Assembly (NCBI GenBank): GCA_030686995.1
Contig: CM060702.1
Location: 65,660,440-65,724,439, forward strand
Origin: Artemisia argyi
Taxonomy: Eukaryota > Streptophyta > Magnoliopsida > Asterales > Asteraceae
Direction: 5' to 3'
DNA: 64,000 nt
Part shown: positions 12,074 to 22,104 of the stretch, piece after piece
How positions within the stretch are numbered: position 1 is the stretch's first letter
Layout of the letters: each line of letters begins with the position of its first letter
Position numbers and translations under genes: made by a program
Notes under the pieces: model-generated
What the model was told of the DNA's origin: nothing
What the model saw: the letters and a program-made list of their open reading frames with translations, nothing else
Database searches by the model: none

Positions 12074-13484
12074 TGATACGTGGGGATCGCACCAGGCTTT
12101 ACCTCTCAAGGGATCTTGAGAAGCTTACAACCCCCACCAGGCAGTGTACCTGATCGTTGTAGTATAGTATAGTGACAAGTACCGGGTGATTGATCGTTCA
12201 GCTAGGAATAGTGTCGCTAGGATTAGAAAACCTAAATACTAGTTCTAAAGGTGAGGGATGATTATTTTTGTATTTTTATATTTTTTAGAAATCAAGTAAA
12301 AATCTCGGCTTTTAAAGGATTTGGGCGGAATTAGTTGCTAGTCAACTAACCCAATACTAAAGATGCAATCAAAATAAAATACTAAAAATGAAAATAAACT
12401 AAATTATACTAAGGTTGTGAGCAATAAGTGGAGAAAATGTGTTTACTTAGATTTCACTACTCCCTAGATATCTTTTACACGTTAATTACTTGTTATAGTT
12501 GCGTGGATGACGGATTGTATTCCTTAATACCATTCATGGGGTGGCGCACTTAATTCCCCAATCCTATGAGTGCCTACTTCACTCCTATGTCGAGCCGGCT
12601 AAGAAGCTCCTAACATGGGATCACTAGAATTTACTCATGCATTAAATACAACCAATGAAACCTAGTGTATGACAGTTCATGTTTCCTAAGACGTTCAACC
12701 ATGTTACCATTTGGAGATCTGCCAGTTTTCTTAAGCCTAACATCGAATTCATTCATCCAATACAACCATAAACAAGTAATCAACACATAATTAACATACA
12801 GGTTTCATTAGATCCAAGCAAACACAAGATAGATCTAGCCTAGCATGATGGAATTAAGACAAGAACAAGATATAGACAACCAACACATAGACATATTGAT
12901 TGAATTAAAAGAATACTTATCTCAATTACACATGAAAGGTATCAAGGGCTAAGAACCCTTGAAAAACCTGTAAAATTCGTACCAAAGTCGGACTTAGGGT
13001 TTCTCCAAAACTTCTCTCTTCTAATGTGAAAATTAGAAAACTATATATAGGAAATAGGGTCTGACGGCGTCAAAAACAAATTTGTGACACCGTCATCTCG
13101 CCGCCAAAATACTCCTCGGACTGCCTTGATCCAGATCTGACGCCGTCAAGTGTTATGTGTTTCCAGGCCGTCATACATTTTCCTCTTGACGCCCTACCTT
13201 GTGACGCTGTCAAATATGTACTGGACCGTCATGGAAATTACTCTTGTCGCCGTCAAGATTTTCTTCTTGACGCCGTCACCTACTGTTCCCAGCAAGGAAA
13301 ATTAAGACTTTGGCGTTTTCTTCACTTTTATGCTCCAAAAACGTCCGAATTGCTTCCTTTTCCAGATTTCTCTCCCAAAGTACCTAAAATCACAAAAAGA
13401 ACGATTTAGGGCAATATTTGATCAAATAAATTCAATTCCGGGCTTAAATGACCCCCTAAAAACGGTTCATTTTTCGCCTCATCA
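12074..13484 (-). mobile_element. LTR of a Tat/Athila-like element (1411 bp), with TGACG repeats in U3
   Basis: On the minus strand it starts TGATGAGGCGAAAAATGAAC (13484) and ends GATCCCCACGTATCA (12074), next to the primer binding site, so it is a 5' LTR. A TATA box (CTATATATAG) lies at 13041-13050. Just upstream of it in transcription direction, 13062-13280 holds about eight copies of imperfect palindromes such as TGACGGCGTCA and TGACGCCGTCA. The base pairs AATAA at 13485-13489 would be its target duplication; the partner is outside the window. Confidence 0.78.
13062..13280 (-). promoter_or_regulatory. cluster of TGACG/CGTCA palindromes upstream of the LTR TATA box
   Basis: Clear copies: TGACGGCGTCA (13062-13072), GTGACACCGTCAT (about 13084), TGACGCCGTCA (13138-13148), and further ones near 13167, 13189, 13201, 13223, 13250 and 13268. 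TGACG is the core of as-1-type sites bound by plant TGA bZIP factors. That these act as an enhancer is inference from spacing and position. Confidence 0.45.
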
Positions 13485-14019
13485 AATAACCATTCACATA
13501 CAAATCAAGTTCAGTTTTAGTGACTACTGCTTTACTCACAGTGTCATGAGAAATATCAGTAAAGTAGACCATAAGTATTAAGCATAAAGTTGGACCATAG
13601 GCAAAGTATGTGATCATTACAATGAATATAATGTCTCAAAAAAGTAGAAGTGTATTACACTAGCACTAAGTTCATGCAACCGAAGCTACGACAGTGTGCA
13701 TGCTCTAGAAGCATGTTAAATATAAAGGCCCGACAAGTGTTTATCCTGATACACTTGTAATTCGACCTGTTATACGTTCGCGTTTGCCTATCCGGTCAAA
13801 CCGAACGGGGGAGTCACCCCCAATAGATCTATTTATAACATTCGCACTTCCCAGCAGGAATTGACGGTTCATGAGTTTGGGCATAGTGGGATTCAAGGGC
13901 TTAGGCTAATCCGCGTAATAGTTTAAATAAAGCATAAGTTTCAATGTGGTCCATGAAAGTGTTTGCATAAAAGCAATTGTCATTTAAGTGTTTGCGTAAC
14001 ATCTATGATTGTAAAGTGG

Positions 14020-14200
14020 TTTGCATATAAGCAATAGTTCATAGAGTGTGTTGCATAAAAGCAATAGTTCATAGAGTGTGTTGCATAAAAGCAATAGTTC
14101 ATAAAGTGTGTTGCACATAAGCAATAGTTCATAAAGTATGTTGCATACAAGCAATAACTCATGAAGTGTGTTGCATAAAAGTACAAATTCATAAAGTGTT
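14020..14200. repeat. 30-bp minisatellite, about six copies
   Basis: The period is 30 bases around the core TTGCATAAAAGCAATAGTTC, with imperfect copies. The related LTRs at 18982 and 62276 have a single similar stretch (CATAAACAATAG near 19679), so the expansion is specific to this copy. Confidence 0.7.
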
Positions 14201-15108
14201 TGCACGTTTCTCACCCCAAGTTTGTAAAGCAAAGTAAAGTAAAGAGTGGGGCTATAAACTTACAGTAATATGAAAATGTTTAGAGTACTTGTGAAAGTAA
14301 AAATAAATAGTTGAGCATGTATCTCCCCCAAAGAGTTTATAAAGTAATTAAACGAGTAAAAGTGGGGCTATGACTCACCTCAGCAGTTAAGTCGTCTGGT
14401 GAATAAATCAAGTAGTAAGTGTGCACGACTCCGATGCGCAACCTAGATTAGTATGACAATTCTTAGTTTGCAGTGTGTACTCACGACTCAAAGTTTTTAA
14501 ATTAATTAAGTCTTTTCAAGTGGTTGTGTTTAATATTGCTTGTGTGGCAGTGCTTATGTTTAAATTATTTCAAAATGTTTGTAAGTATTGGCTCTTGGAC
14601 AATGTGGACAAATATATACAAAAATATTCAAGACGGATAAGTTTCTGGTTCGAGAATAACCGAAAGACTTAGTACGACAAGTATTCACAATAAGTGTTTG
14701 TGAGAAATAAACGTTCAACAAAAATAGTAATAAATACTTGACGTTAAGTATTTATCTTAGTAACGGTTACGTGATACGGTGTATATATAAATGTGTTTAT
14801 ATATATTTTTAGTTATTAGATGATAAGTTGGTAAAAGTCTATAATTTTATTTTTTATAAATTATATTATCTAGTTTTTGTAGTTTGGTCTAGTTGGTGAA
14901 AATAGACTAAGTATAAGAATTTGACGATAATTGGGCGTGACCCGAATAACTATTAGTTTCCCTTTATAAATCAATTGACACCAAAATATCCCGTGTCAAA
15001 ATATATTTTATATAATAGTCTAACTAATTAAATTGTTTAATGTTAATTTTGTTGAAAAGACAAGTATCATTTGCGAAAAATTGTCAAAAAAGAAATAAAA
15101 ACAAAAAT

Positions 15109-15179
15109 GACAGGTGTAGGATTCGAACCTGGGCCTTCTCATTTAAAACCAAAGAGCCTTACCACTAGACTAATAATCC
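15109..15179 (-). other. tRNA-like sequence or SINE head
   Basis: On the minus strand an A-box-like TAGTCTAGTGG (15172-15162) and a perfect B box GGTTCGAATCC (15129-15119) stand 32 bases apart, as in a tRNA gene, starting GGATTATTAGTC. The anticodon arm pairs poorly and there is no clean acceptor stem, so a working tRNA is unlikely. A T-rich tail follows on that strand (15108 leftwards). It may be a tRNA pseudogene or the pol III head of a SINE inserted in the LTR. Confidence 0.5.
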
Positions 15180-17228
15180 TTTGGTGTCATATTATACAAG
15201 TTAGATGTATTTATCCTCACTGAAATATGTTCATTTTAGGTGTATATTTACTCAGTGCATAAGTTTGCATGTATTTTGGATTTGTTTTAGTTTTCATACT
15301 ATTTTGCAGCCAAGTTTTGTGAAGACTCAAGTTTCCAAATATATACTAAGAACGAAAACGCACCCTTACTGAGTTGTGATTTGGTGGACATAAAATCATC
15401 CCATCATTTGGGTTCGACATAACGATAGATGACATGCGTATAAAGCTTGATAAAAAAACACATCGCGACACTCCACTGTGGTTCGACCACATTGGGTTTA
15501 GACTCAACGTGACCCAAATTTTAACATATTCCCAACAAGCCAATGTCCAATACATTGAATAATTCACAGTGTGTTTGAGGGTTTCGATTTATAAACCAGG
15601 TAAGCACTTGCTTATTATTTTTGAGCTTATTAGTGGTTAAGCTTGTTTTAAAAATTTACCACACAAGTTTTCAAACAACAACAAACCAACTTGAAGTATG
15701 CATGCATGCTATATAAATGTGTATATGGATGTCAAGTGTATTATCATTTAACATGCAAAGTAAGACTTTAAACATGAAATAATAACAAGTTTAGGGACAC
15801 TCGATGTGCTTACTGTGGTAAGGAGGTGGAGATGTCGAGTAGAAGCAAGGAGGAGAAACCAAGAAAAAAAACTAAGCTCAAAACCCCAAGCTTTCAAAGC
15901 TTAACAAAAACCCAAAACTTCCAAGTTATTCCAAGATCACTCAAAGATTTTTAGCTTTCAAACTCTAACTTATTATCACTGAATATTTGTTTGGTGATAT
16001 GAAGTGAAGGTGAGATGAGAGAGTGTGTTGTGGGTCTTGGTTATGAGTGAGTAAAAAGAAATAATAGAAAGGTTGCTTGTTAGAGTTTCATCCCATTTAA
16101 TGAAATGTGTACTAAGTCTAGATATCAAGGAGATTGGGTGTGATGTTGGTGGGGTTTTGAACTGCAACAAGCAAAGGGGAGGGGTAGAAGCATGGCTTCT
16201 TGTCCTTTTTTTTCCCTATTTATTACAATACCATGGACACCATGGTGGTTTTGAAAGAAACTTAAGTCAAAGTGATGGTTTGAGGGGATGGATTCGGTTG
16301 AGTGTGAGAAAAGGAGAAAGAAATTTATCCAAGTTGATAAGTTGCATGATATATTAATGCCATGTGTTGTGTTTTTGTTTGGCATACCGATCGCATAGGA
16401 TCGAGTAATGATTTATGAATTGTTTAGTATGAGGCTTGACATAATATGGATGCGAGAGAGGGGTTTCCACAAGTGTACAACTTGACATGTTGTGTTGGAG
16501 TGTTTTGTGTCCAAAATGAAATGTTATAATAATTATATACGTTTGAATCATGTGACAAGGTTCGAGTATGGCATTTTGGTATCTACCAACGTCGTAATCG
16601 ACATTACAATTGTGTTAGAGTTGTTAAACGAGGTTCAAAGCTTGCATGTATTGCTTTGGTTTGTTGCTCGAATGGAAATTGTCCAAAATCATAATATGTA
16701 TATACGAAGAACGTATATAATGAGTTGGATTGTGTTTGGTTGCATAAAATGCGACACAATGAGATTAGAAAAGAGTGGGAAGTTAAAACATGAATTCCCA
16801 TATTGTCTTACGTATCTCGTTTAGGTTTAAATGTGAGTCGAGACGTTTTAGTTACACGTTGAAAATCGTTAACGTGTAAAACATGCTTTCGAGTGTGTTT
16901 TTATAAAAGAAATATGAAAACCTTAATATTGTTTTCCAAATGTGTTTATTAGACTAAACCATACAATCTATTGGTCGATTCGTGCGCGAGCTTGTGTTCC
17001 AATAAAGTGCGATACTTTCTCGTGTGAGTTATAAAACTCATAAATGGTCAGAAAATAAATAATACACATTTTCTCTTAATTTTAGGTAGTTCAAAATGTT
17101 CCAGAGTGCGGGATAAATTCCCTAATTAAATAAATTCGAGTGAGCTAATGCATGCGCAAAAATGTTCATGTAATACTAAATAATAATTTACTACTAAAAT
17201 ATTATTTGGAAAATTACCGATTGTCACA

Positions 17229-17575
17229 GAAAACTTGCCCCGAGGTATGTCGGACCATTTGAGATACTAGAACGAATCGGTCTGGTAGCATACAAACTCA
17301 AGTTGCCCTAGGAGCTTAGTGGTGTGCATAGTGCATTTCAGGTCTTGAACCCGAAGAAGTATTTGAACGATGAATCTTTTATCATACCACTCGAAAGCTT
17401 AAACAAAGTCGCATACTTATTGTCAAGGTTAAATGGAACCCGAAGAGAGGACCAGAATTTACATGAGAACGAGAGGATCAAATGCAAATCAAATATCCTT
17501 CCCTTTTCGAGAAAACAATCGTCTCTACCAACTCCTACTGAATTTCGGGACGAAATTCTTTAAACTGAGGAAGAC
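17229..17575 (+). pseudogene. decayed 3' end of a + strand Tekay-like pol (integrase C-terminus)
   Basis: It begins in the GPY/F-like module ([12 protein letters not shown], then VAYKLKLP), has a TAG at 17309-17311, and shifts frame into HSAFQVLNPKKYLND, homologous to the [15 protein letters not shown] stretch of the pol ending at 22105. The chromodomain is reduced to scraps. It ends with EFRDEIL and a degenerate polypurine stretch just before the LTR at 17576. This is the oldest identifiable element in the window and the host of the other insertions. Confidence 0.78.
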
Positions 17576-18981
17576 TGTGACAATCTAGGTTTGGGAAATG
17601 GCAAAACATCACCTTGATCTAACGGTTGAAACATGAGATGCATTACCCCACCCTAGATTTGGGAAATGGCAGCGCGTGGGGCGCATTGGTTCAAGGTGAT
17701 GTTTTGGGAAATGGTGGTGAGGGTTTGGAAAATGGTGGTGAGGATTTGAGAGATGGCGGCGCGTGGGGCGCGTTAGTTCAAGGTGGTGTTTTGGGAAATA
17801 GCGGTGAGGGTTTGGAAAATGGTGGTGAGGGTTTGGGAGATGGCGGCGCATTGGTGGTCAGAGAGGAGGGTGATGGTGACGGCACAGAGGTGAAGACCGA
17901 CTCACCCCCGAGTTGGTTAAGAAAAAGGAGGCCAAGATTGGGAAAAGAGCTAAGAGAAAGATGGAAAAGAAGGCTCGGGATTAGCTAGATTTTGCTCGGT
18001 CGGTTTTAAGGTCTGTCTTGAGCAATCAGAGATATCAACCATTTTTTGGGCAAACTTGATCATGATTGAGGGTCCGTTTGGCCTTCTTTCTTCTCGGTAG
18101 TCGACCCACCCCACCATCGAGGCTTGGGTGCTGGTGGGGGTGGGATAATGTTGTTATTTTTGTTGTTTTTGATATTCTTGGGGAAGTGTTGTGGAGATTA
18201 GGCTAGATTTTGGGAGTGTTTGGTTGCTCGGATTTGGTTAGCCGAAAGCCTAGGCTCACTTGGGTTCGAGCCGTGACTCGTCTCGAGTCACGGCATGGAT
18301 TGATGCTGTTATTATTGTTGTTGTTTGTTAGTTTTGGGTAACGGTTTCGGCTAAAAACATTTTGAAACGGTAAAAATATAACAACAACGATAATAATAAA
18401 CTTGACGTAATAAATATGAAACCTAAAACCAAATTGTTATAGTTAAGTGGTTTGACTTCGGACTTGGATCCGGGTATTGATTATTGTGGCGATTATTATT
18501 ATTGGACTTGAGTTGGACGTATTGGATTTACGACGTTGGTTATTTGGACATTATGGACCCTTTGGTACTCGAGACGGAAGGACATGCTAGACTTTGACTA
18601 ATTTAACATATCTGGACCCGAACAAATACGAAATGGTCGATAAACCTAAACAACTAATGGATACGTGAATGATATATCTAATTGTATGATATAACTTGTG
18701 AAGTGTTAGCGTTAGTTAAATAATAAAGTCAAAGAGTTGTTGACTCGGGAACATGTTGTATAAGCGGGCATGTCATTCCAAAATTTTGTAAAATCTTTTA
18801 TAGACTTTAGACGTTTAAGATTTGTAATATACTTAAAAACCTTTTCAACTTATATTATTTTCAACGTTATATTTAGGGAAAATGGGGAAATAGCCGAAAT
18901 TAGTTATTAGCGTATTGTTGTTTATTTGAGTGTGTAATCATTTCTCTTTGACATCTTTTTTCGAGTTATTCTTTCGTCTAC
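17576..18981 (+). mobile_element. first part of the 3' LTR of the oldest Tekay-like element
   Basis: It starts TGTGACAATCTAGG directly after the pol remnant, in + orientation. It is cut at 18981 by the large minus-strand element; its remainder should lie right of the window. An 87-bp repeat occupies 17656-17850. The rest (18000-18981) shows no gene. Confidence 0.72.
17656..17850. repeat. 87-bp GC-rich tandem repeat, two full copies plus a partial
   Basis: Copies start at 17656, 17743 and 17830. Each has sub-repeats of GGGAAATGGTGGTGAGGG. As 87 is divisible by three, a 120-codon Gly-rich frame (17626-17988) stays open through it; this is more simply explained by the repeat than by a gene. Confidence 0.75.
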
Positions 18982-21691
18982 TTTAACACCCCCAAAATTC
19001 TGGTATAGCGGAAGCATTCGGGTCATGGGGTGCTACGTAAATTGGTAATCACAACACAAGATAATAAAGAACGGATTTTCAAAACCCGTTTAAAACATAC
19101 ATTAACTTAAAAGTTGTAAGTTGACATCATAGTCAAATTTGGAGTACAAGGCCCATAAGGTTTTTAGTTGTCCCAAATACAAAAGTAGTTAAGTGTGGGA
19201 ATTTATTCCACTCCAAATGTGCCTATGACCTTGCCAAGCCAAGCCTTCAAAAGATCATTTAATGATAAGTTAAGCACCTGAGAAAAACATGCTAAAAGTC
19301 AGCAAAAAGCTGGTGAGTCTATAGGTTTAAAGCAGTAAAATCAAAAGTTTGGACCATGAGTTTAGCATATGAGCATTACAACACATATAATGTCATATAA
19401 AAACAGTCTATTACGCTAGCGCTAAGTTCATGCAACCGAAGCTATAACAGTGTGCATGCTCAAAGAGCATGTAATCATATATAGGTGCCCGACAAGTGTT
19501 TATCCCAGACACTTGTGTTTCGACATGGTATACGTTCGTTTGCCTATCCGGTCAAACCGAACGGGGGCGTTACCCCCAATAGATCTATTTATAACATTCG
19601 CGCTTCCCAGCAGGAATTAACGGTTCATGAGTTGGGCATAATGGGACATAACAGGGCTTAGGCTAATCCACGTAATAGCATAAACAATAGTTTTGGTCCA
19701 TAAAAGAGTTTTGCATGTTTCTCACCCCAGTTTGTAAAACAAGTATAGAAAGAGTGGGGCTATAAACTCACCTTAGAAATCAACGTACGCTAGTATAATG
19801 AAAACGAGTTTCTACGCGTGAAAACTCAACCACGACCTAAAAATATATAAGTCGTCTTAGGATTTGTAATATGTATCGTATGTATTTTATGAAATCCATT
19901 TATCACCAATATATGTTCGTAAAGTAATTTAGTAATAAAAATATGTACTTTTGTCAATGAAATAATCATAACGTTCAAATATTTGCTAAGGTTCATGTCC
20001 GTTGTGCTTTTCTTGACGTTAAACAACATATATACAAAAGCTGTGAATAGTAATTAAAAATATATATATTTTCCCGGTCTCATGCTTTATCGATAGTTTT
20101 CATGTTAGGAACGTTTTATAATTCTCTCAACGCTCCCAAGTAATATACACAAGTTACTAGTGGTTCCGAGTATGCCGTTTCGGCTAAAAATGTGCAAAAA
20201 TACTCAAAAGTCTCCTTTTTATTTTTCCATCAGCTTTTTACAATGCTGTTAAAAATATAGTTTTCGGCTAATTCTTCGGAAAATCATAACTTGCTCATTT
20301 TAGGTCCGTTTTCTAAGTTTTATATACCCCCGCGAAGGTATTCAAGTATACTCTAGGATTTTTAAGTTCTCGGCTAGTCTAAACATCATTTAGCCTCAGT
20401 TTTCATAGCTAGAAAAATCGGGACAGTTTTCAATATTTTCAGAAAATATAGTTTTCGTCGTTAAATCTTGATATAGCATATATTTTTCGTTATAAGCCCG
20501 TTTTAACCCGTTCAAGCGGCTATGTTTTCATTATTAAGTCTATATCCTATATTTTGAACCAAATCTTATGTTTTGAAAACCCATTTTTCTGTAGAAGCAG
20601 TTTCGGGACAGCATAGTATATAAGTTACCAATTCTCATTTTTTTATTACTTGAAGTCTTTAGATCTAGGTAAATCAACTCCCAAAAATCATCCTAGCACT
20701 TACCCAAAACTCTTCCAACAATATCAATAGTTTCAAGGCTATGTTAATAACTTAATATATATATGTCAAGTCTCAAAAATAATTAAACTTAGAGTAGGAA
20801 AACATATAGATCACATATAGCTCATATAAATCATAACTTGTACAATAAAATTTATCATGTGCTTGGACATGAACCTAGTTATTTTTAGTAAGTAATATTC
20901 ATGTTAAATATGTTTAAAAATCACTAGGATCATAAACAAACATATATGTAATAAGGGTGATAAATGTTATATATGAGTTTAAAAATCAACATAATCATGA
21001 TCTAAGTAAAAATCATCATCAAGATGAGTAAGTAAAATCATAAAGAAAGATTTTTAGACTTACTAGTAGTGTATGTGTGTATGCAGGTAGGAAGATGTGA
21101 TCACAAAGGGTATCCCGAAGCTCCAAAATATATTTATACTACCCGAATATATCTTGAAAATCACTAAATCTTGTCAAGATTTTCCCTTCCCCTTTGGTTC
21201 TTGCCCTAGGTCGATTGGTATGTAAAAGTAGGAGGTGATTACTTTTTTTTTTTTTTTTTTTTTTTTTGTAAGTATCATATGGTTACCTAGTTCATATATA
21301 TATATATATATATATATAGCCTCTTGGTTCAAAAGTGGTCAAAAATGTTCTATGTTATGGTCCTTGTGTTGGCCGAAATTTAGGGGAAAGGAGGGGGGCA
21401 AGGAGTTGCCCTAGCCACCCTCATTAATTACATGTTTCAAGTAGTGTTTTGGGATATTAGTACAAGTAGTCAAAAAGAATTAAATGTGGTAAATAATTGT
21501 GGAACAAAAAGGGGGGGGGGGGGGGGGGGGGGCTCAATGTCTCCCCTAGGAGAAATTTGTATAACTTTGTATAAAATGTGTATTTTGGATGTATTGGGTA
21601 GTAAAAATATGTATTGGGTATTAGTTTAGTAGTTAACGAAAGTTACGCGTATTTGAACGGTTTAAATAAAGAAATTACATTAAGCGTAAGG

Positions 21692-21743
<52 letters not shown>

Positions 21744-22070
21744 TTTTGGCACTCTGGCAATATTTTAGAAAGTATAAAAGTGTAAGAAAATAATTATTGG
21801 GAGTATCGGGTACCTCATGTGATCATTTGCTCATGTAAAATGTTTATTAAATTAATATACTTAACTAATTAAAGATTTTAATTGTTAGTAATGTCATAAG
21901 ATATATAAGTTGTCCTTATGATCAAAATAACTAGTCTGATATGTTTCAATATGCGGGATGACTTCCCAAAACTTTGTCAAGTGAGCTAAAGCATGCTCAA
22001 CAACTAAGTGTGTAATAATAAATAAGGATTTATTATTAAAATAAGGTTTGGAAAATTACCGATTGTCACA
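18982..22070 (-). mobile_element. 3' LTR of the Tekay-type element (3089 bp)
   Basis: On the + strand it runs from TTTAACACCCCC (TGTAACACCCCC with one change in the terminal dinucleotide) to ACCGATTGTCACA. It holds a T25 run (21243-21267), a TA repeat (about 21295-21318), a run of 22 G (21511-21532) and an AT repeat (21693-21735). A short minus frame at 19826-20029 recurs unchanged in the 5' LTR at 63120-63323, which only reflects LTR identity. Confidence 0.9.
21511..21532 (+). repeat. G22 homopolymer
   Basis: Twenty-two consecutive G on the + strand, within the LTR. A shorter run (17 G) is at 9892-9908 in a related solo LTR. Exact length is uncertain because such tracts are error-prone in sequencing. 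Confidence 0.85.
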
Positions 22071-22085
22071 GTCTCCCAGCCTCAT
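22071..22085 (-). other. polypurine tract of the Tekay-type element
   Basis: On the minus strand, ATGAGGCTGGGAGAC lies immediately before the TGTGACAATC start of the 3' LTR and about 20 bases after the pol stop. Confidence 0.82.
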
Positions 22086-22104
22086 TTGAATGTCGTCCCG
22101 ACAT

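Larger units (their letters stand above)
13485..17228 (-). mobile_element. partial Tekay-like gypsy LTR (one end lost to nested insertion)
   Basis: The right end GATTGTCACA (17228) equals the end of the full LTR at 22070. The left side begins in mid-LTR, in a region that aligns with 19330 onward (GACCATGAG, ATAATGTC, CATGCAACCGAAGCTA, CCCGACAAGTGTTTATCC). The CACCCCC end is therefore missing, being on the other side of the Tat/Athila-like insertion, outside the window. It contains a 30-bp minisatellite (about 14020-14200) and a tRNA-like sequence (15109-15179). No coding sequence is seen; short frames between 15970 and 16830 overlap each other and look random. Confidence 0.75.

Noticed and set aside
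13980..14232. Cys/Leu/Tyr-rich minus frames
   Set aside because: Products of the 30-bp minisatellite; period-10 peptides with no other support.
15109..15179. Functional tRNA gene
   Set aside because: Boxes are good but the anticodon arm and acceptor stem do not pair well.
17626..17988. Gly-rich 120-codon frame as a gene
   Set aside because: Explained by an 87-bp repeat whose length is a multiple of three; lies in an LTR.
19826..20029. 67-codon minus frame identical at 63120-63323
   Set aside because: Both lie in the two LTRs of one element; AT-rich and without domain.
18982..22070. Left target duplication of the large Tekay-type element
   Set aside because: The bases before 18982 (CTAC/TCTAC) cannot be tested because the right LTR end lies beyond 64000.
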